From positions 1 through 64,000 of the forward strand of contig JBBQKI010000004.1 in the NCBI GenBank assembly GCA_038326725.1: a DNA stretch of 64,000 bases. Reading direction: 5' to 3'. Under the pieces are notes generated by a model. That model searched no databases. It had not been told where the DNA came from and worked only from the letters and a program-made list of their open reading frames with translations. Both the position numbers and the translations under genes were made by a program. Below are positions 51,584 through 60,319 of the stretch, piece after piece. The DNA is from JBBQKI01 sp038326725 (GTDB lineage: Bacteria; Bacteroidota; Bacteroidia; Flavobacteriales; Flavobacteriaceae). Positions within the stretch are counted from its first letter, which is position 1; each line of letters begins with the position of its first letter.

Positions 51584-51688
51584 AGAGTTTTATAAAAGTT
51601 GATTGGAATTTGACTGTGTCTTTTATTCCATTATTTTGAAAAAGAATTCAAGTTGAAATTCCACTTTTTCAGTATCTTTAAAATAAAA

Positions 51689-52117
51689 ATGAAAATCGCT
51701 ATACTCCTCATTGTTTGCTTCATTTTGTTCTCTTGCAATGTCAAAAAAAAACCGATTAAGGAAGAATCTGCAACTCTAAACGCGAGTTGGTTTTTGAAAG
51801 AAATGAATGGCGAACCCACTCCAAATATATTTTCGAAAAGCCCAAAAATGCCACAATTGCAAATCGACACTTCTGAGATGAAAGTTTCCGGAAATGATGG
51901 GTGCAATTCCATTTTCGGGTCTATTGAAAATTGGAACGCCAATGTTTTGACATTCAAAAATCTGGGTGGCACCAAAATGGCTTGCGCCAATATGGAGCGG
52001 TCTATGGAATATTCCCAAGCGTTATCAAATATGAAAACCTATAAAATTGAAAATTCGGAATTGCATTTATTTGATGCAGTGGGTAACGAAGTGTTAATTT
52101 TTAGGAAATCTGAATGA
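51689..52117 (+). CDS. META-domain lipoprotein (HslJ-like)
   Basis: A 142-residue lipoprotein. The ATG at 51689 gives the signal MKIAILLIVCFILFSC with the lipid cysteine at 16. A META domain follows: ASWFLKEMNGEPTP, QLQIDTSEMKVSGNDGCNSIFG, GGTKMACANMERSMEYSQAL and LHLFDAVGNEVLIF. HslJ-type META proteins are linked to stress and novobiocin tolerance in E. coli; the role here is unknown. It is inserted on the opposite strand between rpsA and cmk. TATCTTTA lies nine bases upstream of the start. Confidence 0.85.
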   Translation: MKIAILLIVCFILFSCNVKKKPIKEESATLNASWFLKEMNGEPTPNIFSKSPKMPQLQIDTSEMKVSGNDGCNSIFGSIENWNANVLTFKNLGGTKMACANMERSMEYSQALSNMKTYKIENSELHLFDAVGNEVLIFRKSE

Positions 52118-52118
52118 T

Positions 52119-52814
52119 TTAAACTCGACCGAAAATTCGATCCTCGGCCAATTGAAGAATAATTTGAAACTGGTCTTTTTGGTTCATTTCGGAATTGTTG
52201 ATTTCCACTGCATCATTTGCTTTCATTAAAGGTGAATCTTCTCGGGTGCTGTCTATATGGTCGCGTTCCTCGATATTCTTCAAAACCTCGCTGAAAGTTA
52301 CCTCTTCCCCCCTTTCCCGCAATTCCAAAAATCTGCGCTGGGAACGCTCCTCAGAGGAAGCATTCATGAAAATCTTCAATTCTGCATCCGGAAAAACCAC
52401 AGTCCCAATATCACGCCCGTCCATTACCACACCTTTATCCTTGCCCATTTTTTTCTGTTGGTCCACCAGTTTTAAACGAACCTCGTGCAGCGTTGAAACC
52501 GGACTCACAAATTCCGAAACGTGAAGGCTGCGAATATCATTTTCGACATTTTTTCCGTTCAAATGGATTTCCGATTTACTTTCGGGGTTTTCTTTTCTAA
52601 AATCCAAAGTTATTTTTGGTAGGGAATTAATCAATCCTTTTTTGTCAAAATGATTTTCATCAATAAAAGAATTCTCCATTGCATAAAGCGTTACCGCGCG
52701 GTACATCGCGCCGGTGTCCACGTAAACATAGCTGAAATGGTCAGCAAGCTGTTTTGCCACCGTACTTTTTCCGGTGGAAGAATAGCCGTCTATCGCAATG
52801 GTAATTTTCTTCAT
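52119..52814 (-). CDS. cmk: (d)CMP kinase
   Basis: A 231-residue cytidylate kinase. It has Walker A IAIDGYSSTGKSTVAKQLA, VDTGAMYRAVTLYA, the CMP-binding block GVVMDGRDIGTVVFPDA and EERSQRRFLELRERGE. It makes CDP/dCDP from CMP/dCMP. It starts directly after the porQ stop and lies upstream of rpsA in the order lon-porQ-cmk-rpsA, which is a conserved flavobacterial neighbourhood. Confidence 0.95.
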   Translation of the reverse strand: MKKITIAIDGYSSTGKSTVAKQLADHFSYVYVDTGAMYRAVTLYAMENSFIDENHFDKKGLINSLPKITLDFRKENPESKSEIHLNGKNVENDIRSLHVSEFVSPVSTLHEVRLKLVDQQKKMGKDKGVVMDGRDIGTVVFPDAELKIFMNASSEERSQRRFLELRERGEEVTFSEVLKNIEERDHIDSTREDSPLMKANDAVEINNSEMNQKDQFQIILQLAEDRIFGRV

Positions 52815-53831
52815 TTATTGAAGGTCAATATTTAATCCAAAATAGCTGGAATTGGCCGCTGTACTGAATTTAGCATAGGTATAGCTCAAGCGCAATTTAT
52901 TCAGTTTTATGGAAAAACCCGCGCTCAATCCCGCAAATGCACGTTTTTCAATAATTCTAAGTTCTTCAGCCCTTCTTAAATTATATCCCAACCGAATGTT
53001 GAACCCACTTTCAGGGAAAAGTTCAATACCCACGATCATGTGCCGAAAGGCATTATCGATAAAATTAATAGTTTCTTCCTCGGAATTTCCTTCCAAATCG
53101 GTCTCTTCACGGTTTGGGTTTGAAAAAGCTACGTTCCAACGTTGCATGTTTTCCAAGGTAAAATGCCAACGGATGGGGATATTCTTCAACGTTTGGGAAA
53201 TCCCTAAAATAACTTCAAAAGGCAATGGTTCGTTTATTTTATCGTAGGGCGTAAACTGGGTGCCGATGTTTCGCGCAACCCCCGTGATGTGCAAATCCCA
53301 ATCCGAATAAACATACATAATCCCAATATCCACAGCCCCACCAACGGAAGAATATTGTTCCAGTTTTGAAGAAATAAATTTTACGTTCGCCCCAATATGG
53401 AAATTGGTAAAAGCAATATTACGGGCATGACCAAAGGAAACTGCCGTTTCACTCCCCGTAAAACTATTCGTTGGATTTCCGCTTTCGTCGTAACCGTCAA
53501 AACTCCCGTAATTAATATACGTAATCCCGGCATGAAGCACTTGCGTACGGCGGTCCCACAAATAGGCATAGGCAGCGGAGCCATAGTTTACATCGCCAAT
53601 GTAATTAGTATAGTTAACTGAAAGTTGGTTGTCCATCGCCGGATTGATGCTGGCCGGATTGAACAAGGCTTGTGTTGGGTCATAATCATAATTGGTGACC
53701 ACTTTACCGCCCAAAGCGGCTTGCCGTGGATTATTGATGAGATTCAAGAATTGATAGGTGGAACGTCCTCCCACTTGCGCCATCGTTAGTGTGGTAAAGA
53801 ATAAAAATAAAATCAAAACCTTTTGGTTCAT
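52815..53831 (-). CDS. porQ: Type IX secretion system protein PorQ
   Basis: A 338-residue outer-membrane beta-barrel protein of the PorQ type with a signal peptide (residues 1-18). It has GGRSTYQFLNLINNPRQAALGGKVV at the start and alternating amphipathic strands through to YTYAKFSTAANSSYFGLNI. PorQ is an accessory part of the type IX secretion system, in which it works with PorU/PorV at the cell surface. The genes for the core machine are not in the window. It is adjacent to cmk with no gap. Confidence 0.92.
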   Translation of the reverse strand: MNQKVLILFLFFTTLTMAQVGGRSTYQFLNLINNPRQAALGGKVVTNYDYDPTQALFNPASINPAMDNQLSVNYTNYIGDVNYGSAAYAYLWDRRTQVLHAGITYINYGSFDGYDESGNPTNSFTGSETAVSFGHARNIAFTNFHIGANVKFISSKLEQYSSVGGAVDIGIMYVYSDWDLHITGVARNIGTQFTPYDKINEPLPFEVILGISQTLKNIPIRWHFTLENMQRWNVAFSNPNREETDLEGNSEEETINFIDNAFRHMIVGIELFPESGFNIRLGYNLRRAEELRIIEKRAFAGLSAGFSIKLNKLRLSYTYAKFSTAANSSYFGLNIDLQ

Positions 53832-53903
53832 TGGCGCGGATACCTTTTCCTGAATTTAAAACGAATGCAAGTATAATTTATTTTTAGCGGGGAAAAAAGA
53901 GTT

Positions 53904-53952
53904 AAAGGGTTTAGAAAGCCGAATTCGTTTTTAAACCCTTTTTATTTTTTAA
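53904..53952. terminator. Possible terminator between lon and porQ
   Basis: AAAGGGTTTA (53904-53913) pairs with TAAACCCTTT (53932-53941), enclosing an 18-base loop. Plus-strand T-runs follow. On the minus strand, in the direction of lon, a T-run (CTCTTTTTT) also follows the stem. Confidence 0.55.
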
Positions 53953-53954
53953 GG

Positions 53955-56405
53955 TTAAAGGGTTTTTGCGTGCTTCACTTTCTCTTTGGTAAGGGCAACG
54001 TGCAGCACATCGCTCATTTCCTTTACATAATGAAAAGTAAGGCCTTTCAAGTAATCTTCATTTATTTCTTCGATATCGCGTTTGTTGTCTTCACAAAGAA
54101 GTATTTCCTTGATGCCCGCTCGTTTTGCGGCAAGTATTTTTTCCTTTATCCCGCCCACAGGGAGTACTTTCCCGCGCAGGGTAATTTCGCCCGTCATTGC
54201 CAAACTTTTCTTCACTTTTTGTTGGGTGAACAAAGAAACCAAAGAAGTCAACATTGTTATGCCGGCACTTGGCCCGTCTTTCGGCGTTGCTCCTTCAGGC
54301 ACATGAATGTGTACGTTATAATTTTCAAAAACATCGGGGGAAATCCCTAATTGCTCCGAATTGGATTTAATATATTCAAGTGCTATCGTCGCGGACTCTT
54401 TCATCACCTTTCCAAGGTTTCCGGTCATATTGAGGTTACCTTTTCCTTTGGAAAGTGCGGATTCAATAAACAAAATATCCCCGCCCACACGGGTCCATGC
54501 AAGACCTGTAACCACTCCTGCCACTTCGTTATTTTCATATTTGTCGCGCTCCATTTTTGGAGCACCCAGTACTTTTTCAATTATTTCAGAACTCACTTTT
54601 ACTTCATATTCTTCTTCCATCGCAAGTTTCATGGCTGCATAACGCACCATCTTCGCAATTTGCTTTTCCAGCGCGCGGACACCACTTTCCCGGGTATAAC
54701 CCACCACGATTTTTTCGAGTTGCGGTTTGCCAATTTTTAGGGCATCTTTCGCCATGCCATGTTCCTTTAATTGTTTGGGAAGTAGATGCCGTTTCGCAAT
54801 CTCCACTTTTTCTTCCACGGTATAACCGGTAACATTTATAATTTCCATCCGGTCCAAAAGTGCTGGCTGAATGGTGCTTAGGCTATTGGAGGTGGCCACG
54901 AACATTACTTTAGAAAGATCGTAGCCCAGTTCCAAAAAGTTGTCATAAAAAGAATTGTTCTGTTCCGGGTCCAGTACTTCCAACATTGCTGAGGAAGGAT
55001 CGCCCTGGTTACTGCTCGCTATTTTATCGATTTCGTCCAAAACAAAAACAGGATTACTGGTACCTGCTTTTTTCACACTTTGTATGATACGTCCCGGCAT
55101 GGCGCCAATGTAGGTTTTACGGTGACCGCGTATTTCTGCCTCATCGCGCAAGCCACCTAGTGACATCCGCACATATTTCCTACCCAGGGCCTCGGCTATG
55201 GATTTTCCCAACGATGTTTTTCCAACCCCCGGAGGACCGTAAAGACAAAGGATTGGCGATTTCATATCGTTTCTCAACTTCAAAACGGCAAGGTATTCAA
55301 TGATGCGTTTTTTCACATCGTCCAAACCATAATGGTCGCGATCCAAGATTTTACGGGCACGCTTTAGATCAAATTTATCTTTGCTGTATTTATTCCAGGG
55401 CAGGTCCAGCATCAGTTCCAAATAATTTCGCTGAATTCCATAATCGGCCACTTGCGGATTCATTCGCTGCATTTTTGACAATTCTTTCAAAAAATGAGTC
55501 TCCACTTCTTTACTCCATTTTTTGGTTTTGGAACGTTTTCGCATTTCCTCAATATCCTCTTCCAAAGTAGAACCACCCAATTCTTCCTGAATGGTTTTCA
55601 TTTGTTGATGAAGAAAATATTCGCGTTGCTGTTGGTTGATATCGCTATGTACTTTTGAATGGATATCGTTCCGTAAGGAAAGTTTTTGGATTTCAAGGTT
55701 CATATAACGCAAGGTTTCCAAAGCGCGTTCCTGAAGGCCGTTCAGTTCCAACAATTTTTGTTTTTCCTCAACGGTAATGTTCAGGTTTGAAGAAACAAAA
55801 TTTATCAGGAAACTGGAGCTTTCAATATTTTTTATAGCAAATGCCGCTTCGGACGGGATGTTCGGGCTGTTCTTGATTATTTCTAAAGCCATTTCCTTAA
55901 TGGAATCAATAATGGCCTTGAATTCCGGATTCTCTTTTTCGGGACGCTCCTCCTCCACTTCCCGAATTTTTGCGGTCATATAAGGAGAGGTGGTAAGTAC
56001 CTCTGCGACTTCAAAACGTTTCTTGCCTTGTATAATAACGGTCGTATTGCCGTCGGGCATTTTCAAAACCTTTAAAATTTGGGCAACTGTTCCAATAGTA
56101 TTTATGTCTTTCAGGCCTGGTTCCTCTTCGTTTTCATCTTTTTGGGAAACCACCCCAATCACTTTGTTTCCCTTATTTGTTTCATTGATTAATTTTATTG
56201 ATTTGTCGCGTCCAGCGGTAATTGGAATTACCACCCCGGGAAACAAAACGGTATTTCGAAGCGGCAAAATGGGAAGTACCTCGGGCAGGTCTTCCTTATG
56301 CATAGCGTCTTCGTCTTCACTGGACATAAGCGGGATAAATTCCGCATCTTCCTGTAATTCCTGAAATGACAAACTGTCCAAAGAGGTTATTTTTGATTGA
56401 GCCAT
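53955..56405 (-). CDS. lon: Lon protease (endopeptidase La)
   Basis: An 816-residue ATP-dependent serine protease that degrades misfolded and regulatory proteins in the cytoplasm. It has an N-terminal LON domain (LPILPLRNTVLFPGVVIPIT), a coiled-coil region, an AAA+ module with LYGPPGVGKTSLGKSIAEAL and VFVLDEIDKIAS, and a C-terminal protease domain with the catalytic serine in EGATPKDGPSAGITMLTSL and the lysine in GGIKEKILAAKRAGI. Standard length. Confidence 0.97.
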   Translation of the reverse strand: MAQSKITSLDSLSFQELQEDAEFIPLMSSEDEDAMHKEDLPEVLPILPLRNTVLFPGVVIPITAGRDKSIKLINETNKGNKVIGVVSQKDENEEEPGLKDINTIGTVAQILKVLKMPDGNTTVIIQGKKRFEVAEVLTTSPYMTAKIREVEEERPEKENPEFKAIIDSIKEMALEIIKNSPNIPSEAAFAIKNIESSSFLINFVSSNLNITVEEKQKLLELNGLQERALETLRYMNLEIQKLSLRNDIHSKVHSDINQQQREYFLHQQMKTIQEELGGSTLEEDIEEMRKRSKTKKWSKEVETHFLKELSKMQRMNPQVADYGIQRNYLELMLDLPWNKYSKDKFDLKRARKILDRDHYGLDDVKKRIIEYLAVLKLRNDMKSPILCLYGPPGVGKTSLGKSIAEALGRKYVRMSLGGLRDEAEIRGHRKTYIGAMPGRIIQSVKKAGTSNPVFVLDEIDKIASSNQGDPSSAMLEVLDPEQNNSFYDNFLELGYDLSKVMFVATSNSLSTIQPALLDRMEIINVTGYTVEEKVEIAKRHLLPKQLKEHGMAKDALKIGKPQLEKIVVGYTRESGVRALEKQIAKMVRYAAMKLAMEEEYEVKVSSEIIEKVLGAPKMERDKYENNEVAGVVTGLAWTRVGGDILFIESALSKGKGNLNMTGNLGKVMKESATIALEYIKSNSEQLGISPDVFENYNVHIHVPEGATPKDGPSAGITMLTSLVSLFTQQKVKKSLAMTGEITLRGKVLPVGGIKEKILAAKRAGIKEILLCEDNKRDIEEINEDYLKGLTFHYVKEMSDVLHVALTKEKVKHAKTL

Positions 56406-56625
56406 ATAGTTCGGTAAGACATTGTGTCACTTGAAAAAGGGACCGCTGTTCTTAAATTTTTAATGTTCGGTTAAAATTATAAAAAACCCAATGAATACAA
56501 GTGATTTAGGCTTTCGATAATTATAATAATTCAACATTTGTGCCATTAAATAAAATTTATTAATTCACGAAAGTGTAACAATTAAAGCCAACCGCTATCT
56601 TTAATACAAACAATTGTTTTTTTTT

Positions 56626-57174
56626 TTGACACCAACCAAACAAAATATTGAATCACTCTTAGTTCTTTGCAAACAGGGCAACCGCATTGCACAAATGGAA
56701 GTCTATAATCGTTACCAAGGCGCAATGTTCAACGTGGCGTTCCGGATTTTGAAAGATACTGCTGAAGCCGAAGATATGATGCAGGAATCTTTTATCACGG
56801 CTTTCAGCAAGCTTGAAAATTTTAAAGGTGGAGCATCTTTTGGTTTTTGGTTGAAAAGAATTGTGGTGAACAACAGCATTTCTCAATATAAAAAATCAAA
56901 ACGCTTTGTAATGATTTCCCATGAAGAAATTGCGGACGAAGTGGATGAAACCTATGATGCTGGCAGTGAGGATCTCACTAAAATCAAGGCCGAAAAAGTG
57001 CTGCGTTGCATGGATGAATTGCACGGGAGTTACCAACGGATTTTGACCCTGCATTTGATTGAGGGATATGATTACCCAGAATTATGCGAAATGCTGGAAA
57101 TCAGTTATGCCAATTGCCGGACCCTTATTTCGCGGGCCAAGGAAAGTTTAAGAAAAAAATTAATATCAACATGA
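56626..57174 (+). CDS. ECF-type RNA polymerase sigma factor
   Basis: A protein of about 182 residues with sigma region 2 (FRILKDTAEAEDMMQESFITAF) and region 4 (MDELHGSYQRILTLHLIEGYDYPELCEMLEISYANCRTLISRAK) as the DNA-binding helix-turn-helix. There is no ATG near the family N-terminus. The likely start is the TTG at 56626, right after a run of eleven Ts; another TTG at 56614 precedes the run. The next gene overlaps by four bases and is probably its anti-sigma factor. Confidence 0.9.
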   Translation: MTPTKQNIESLLVLCKQGNRIAQMEVYNRYQGAMFNVAFRILKDTAEAEDMMQESFITAFSKLENFKGGASFGFWLKRIVVNNSISQYKKSKRFVMISHEEIADEVDETYDAGSEDLTKIKAEKVLRCMDELHGSYQRILTLHLIEGYDYPELCEMLEISYANCRTLISRAKESLRKKLIST

Positions 57175-57716
57175 AAAAAGACGAACTGGATATATTGTTC
57201 AAAAAACTGGAAGGCAGTTTTGATGTGCAGCAAACTCCCAAAGGCCACCAAAAACGATTTTTGGAAAAACTGAATGGAGAAAAGCAAACTGAGAAAAAGC
57301 CATGGAATATTTGGAAACCGCTCTCCATAGCGGCGTCGGTTGCGGTTTTGTTCACGATTGGCTTTTTGTTCTTAAAAAATGATGGGCATCAAAACGATTT
57401 GGCAAGCGTTTCCCCGGAAATGGAACAGACACAATCTTTTTTCACTAATGAAATTAAAAAAGAGCTTCAAACGCTTAAGGCCTTTGACAATCCAGAAACA
57501 ATGGCGGTGGTAAATGATGCGCTCAAACAAATTGCACAATTGGAAAGTGAATATGAAAACCTTAAAAAAGATCTTGGCGAAAGTGGAAATGATAAACGGG
57601 TGATTTATGCCATGATCACCAATTTTCAAAACAGGATAGACCTTTTAAAACAAGTTATTAATAAAATGGAAAAAATAGAAACCCTTAAAACCAATACACA
57701 TGAAACTATATTATAA
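57171..57716 (+). CDS. Putative membrane anti-sigma factor
   Basis: A 181-residue protein. An N-terminal cytoplasmic part (MKKDELDILFKKLEGSFDV) is followed by one transmembrane helix (PLSIAASVAVLFTIGFLFL, about residues 47-66) and an extracytoplasmic helical domain with coiled-coil pattern (LKQIAQLESEYENLKKDLGE). It is coupled to the sigma gene by an ATGA overlap. Position and topology, not sequence motif, suggest the anti-sigma role; the zinc-binding HxxxCxxC is absent. Confidence 0.7.
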   Translation: MKKDELDILFKKLEGSFDVQQTPKGHQKRFLEKLNGEKQTEKKPWNIWKPLSIAASVAVLFTIGFLFLKNDGHQNDLASVSPEMEQTQSFFTNEIKKELQTLKAFDNPETMAVVNDALKQIAQLESEYENLKKDLGESGNDKRVIYAMITNFQNRIDLLKQVINKMEKIETLKTNTHETIL

Positions 57717-58776
57717 ATTAATAGTCTTTTTGCTCTTGCCCACATTAATTTTCGCCAACAACGGAAAATTCAAGGGAAAATACACCAAGGAAAAAACCAT
57801 CAAAAAAGAATTCAATGTAAGTTCTGATGCGCTCCTAAAAATCGACAACAGCTACGGAAACGTTGACGTGGCCACATGGAACGAAAACCGGACGGTCATT
57901 GAAGTTAGAATCCTAACCAATGGGAATGATGAAAAAAAGGTATTGGAAAAACTGGATGAAATTACCGTAAAGTTTTCTGCAACCAATTCACTAGTAAGCG
58001 CCGAAACCATTTTCAGCGATAGTAAAGGCTGGAACTTATGGGGAAGCAACAATAATGTCTCGATGGAAATAAACTATACCATCAAAATCCCGATGACAAA
58101 TTCCGTGGAATTGGACAATAATTATGGTGCCATCAGCATCAAAAAATTGATGGGAAATTCAAAAATAGATTGCGATTACGGCCAGCTTATTATTGGGGAA
58201 TTGCTTGGGGGAACTAATTTGCTCAATTTCAATTACACTAACAATTCCACGATAGGTTATATGAAATCTGGAAAAATTTATGCCGATTATTCAAGCTTTA
58301 TTTTGGAGAAAGCGGAGAATATCGAGGTCTTTGCAGACTACACCGATACCGAGATTTTGGAAGCCAACAACCTAATTTATATTTGTGATTACGGGAAAAT
58401 AACTGTGAAAAAAATCAATAACCTAAATGGCAACGGCGATTATATTACTACACGTATCGGTTCTGTAACCGGCTCAGTTAAAATCGATAGCGATTATGGC
58501 TCAATAGGAATTGAAAGGCTCACCAATACCGCACGGAACGTTACCATAAACAGCAATTATACCTCAGTGAAAATTGGTTTCGAAGCGGGTTATGAGGCCA
58601 ATTTTGAATTGGATATAAACTACGCAAGTTTTAATGGGGAGGAGAACGTAACCCTTACCAAATCAGTTGATGACCGAACTTCACTAAGCATGAAAGGCTT
58701 TATTATAAACAAGAATTCCACAAATAAAGTGACCATTAAATCCAATTACGGCGGGGTAACCTTTATTAAACTTTAA
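57700..58776 (+). CDS. DUF4097-like secreted adhesin-type protein
   Basis: A 358-residue exported protein with a signal peptide (residues 1-19, ending IFAN). Repeated short strands with the pattern NNYGAISIKKL, CDYGQLIIGEL, ADYSSFILEKA and SDYGSIGIERL form a right-handed beta-helix-like stack typical of DUF4097/putative auto-transporter adhesin domains. It overlaps the anti-sigma gene by 17 bases, so the three genes form one operon that probably responds to envelope signals. A terminator follows. Confidence 0.8.
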   Translation: MKLYYKLIVFLLLPTLIFANNGKFKGKYTKEKTIKKEFNVSSDALLKIDNSYGNVDVATWNENRTVIEVRILTNGNDEKKVLEKLDEITVKFSATNSLVSAETIFSDSKGWNLWGSNNNVSMEINYTIKIPMTNSVELDNNYGAISIKKLMGNSKIDCDYGQLIIGELLGGTNLLNFNYTNNSTIGYMKSGKIYADYSSFILEKAENIEVFADYTDTEILEANNLIYICDYGKITVKKINNLNGNGDYITTRIGSVTGSVKIDSDYGSIGIERLTNTARNVTINSNYTSVKIGFEAGYEANFELDINYASFNGEENVTLTKSVDDRTSLSMKGFIINKNSTNKVTIKSNYGGVTFIKL

Positions 58777-58811
58777 TCCAAAACCTTATTTTATATAGTT
58801 TGAGTATTAGC

Positions 58812-58852
58812 AAAAAAAAACGTCCCAAATTTAATTTTGGGACGTTTTTTTT
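58812..58852. terminator. Bidirectional terminator after the sigma operon
   Basis: A perfect stem, AACGTCCCAAA with TTTGGGACGTT, with long A- and T-runs outside. It lies between convergent genes and can serve both. Confidence 0.88.
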
Positions 58853-58867
58853 ATTATTGAAAAATTC

Positions 58868-60271
58868 TTATTCTATAACTGCTAAAAATGATCCGCTAGT
58901 GATTCCAAATTCGGTTTCATCCATACCAGTTGGATCCACTGCTGTAAATACAAACGTTCCTTCAATGATCCCTCCGGTAATATCATAATTGGTAATGGTC
59001 AATACCCCTGGGTTGGAAACATAGGTGATAGAAGTACCTACCAAAGGATTGTACGATCCTACTTTTTCATCACCGTTTTCAAAAACAGGGCCCATGGGGT
59101 AGGCTGCTTCATCAATAATAAGCGGGAAGGTAAGTCCCATGCTTTGTTCTCCCCTGGTGGTAATAATGGTAAGATTTGGAATCCCGTTAAGCATCGATTG
59201 TGTGATGGTTATGGTTTCCGGTACGTAAGCTGCGCCGTCCACGGTTGCCAAAAATGCGTTTGTTGCCCCCGGCACGCCAACAAAAATTGCTGTAAAACTA
59301 CCCTCTGTAACTTCCACTACGGTCTGATCTATACCCAAGGGATCGGTCCCCGTAAATGCAAAAGTAGCTTTCAGCGATCCGAGTTCAAGGTCAAATTCAG
59401 TAATGGTAATCGTCCCCGGGTTTGAAGTTAAATTTTCGCCACCCAACCCGTCGTTATATAAAGCTATCAATTTAGTTCCGTCCGAAAGATTTTCCATGGC
59501 AAATGTACCCACGCCCAAGTTTCGGGGTACATCTATTCTTATCAATGCCCCTTGAGAATTTCGGGCTTCTACCTTTATCATTTGTATCCCTCCAATTATT
59601 GGCTCTGTAACCTGTATGCTATCCGCAATAAAATCTACCCCGTCAACAATTGCAAAAAACTCATTCTCTGGATCGGTGCCGGTGCCTCCACCGCCTCCGT
59701 CGTCTTCAATTGTATATGGAATAGAATTGAAAGCACCTTCAGTTATTTGAATATTTTCTATTACGGGATCTCCATTACCGTCCAAGATTGGGTTTCCTTC
59801 AACATCCACCTGTGGCCTTCCTCCTATAAAATTAAAAGTACCTGTAATAGTCAAAGAGTCGGTATTGATTTCCGTGATTTGCATGATGCCCGAACCCCCC
59901 AAACTGTCCGCAGACATGTATGGGAAGGCATTGATTACCCCGTCAATATATCTGCCGAAGTTACTGCTACTCGACCCCGTGGTTAGTGCAAAATTGCCAA
60001 TTGCGGCATTGCTTATGGACAAATCAATTTTTTGACCCGTGGAAGACTTCAATCCTGAAATGAACAGTTCATTTTCTGGAGTCATCACACCGGCTGCCGT
60101 TTCGGCTTGAAATTCCTCCCCGGCTATGGTGGCTATAAACTGGCCCTCATTGGCAGGATTTTCAATCTCCACCTCTTGTGGAAAGGCATCTGTAGGTTCA
60201 ACCTCGCAAGCAGTGAAATTAATAGCAACAAATGCAACAATCGCCCAGCTTAAGTATTTTATTTTCTTCAT
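58868..60271 (-). CDS. Three-repeat lipoprotein (DUF6252-like)
   Basis: A 467-residue lipoprotein, with the signal ending NFTAC (lipid cysteine at 22). Three repeats of about 140 residues each begin with a strand like FIATIAGEEFQAET, FFAIVDGVDFIADS or FLATVDGAAYVPET and end with TITITEFD...GTFAFTGTDP...GSFTA blocks. The pattern matches DUF6252-type domains common in flavobacteria. A glycine-rich linker (EDDGGGGGTGTDPE) separates the first two. Probably surface-exposed; the ligand is unknown. Confidence 0.8.
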   Translation of the reverse strand: MKKIKYLSWAIVAFVAINFTACEVEPTDAFPQEVEIENPANEGQFIATIAGEEFQAETAAGVMTPENELFISGLKSSTGQKIDLSISNAAIGNFALTTGSSSSNFGRYIDGVINAFPYMSADSLGGSGIMQITEINTDSLTITGTFNFIGGRPQVDVEGNPILDGNGDPVIENIQITEGAFNSIPYTIEDDGGGGGTGTDPENEFFAIVDGVDFIADSIQVTEPIIGGIQMIKVEARNSQGALIRIDVPRNLGVGTFAMENLSDGTKLIALYNDGLGGENLTSNPGTITITEFDLELGSLKATFAFTGTDPLGIDQTVVEVTEGSFTAIFVGVPGATNAFLATVDGAAYVPETITITQSMLNGIPNLTIITTRGEQSMGLTFPLIIDEAAYPMGPVFENGDEKVGSYNPLVGTSITYVSNPGVLTITNYDITGGIIEGTFVFTAVDPTGMDETEFGITSGSFLAVIE

Positions 60272-60319
60272 AAGAAATGTTTTCCTTTGGTAATAAACGC
60301 AAACATAAGTAAAAATTGT

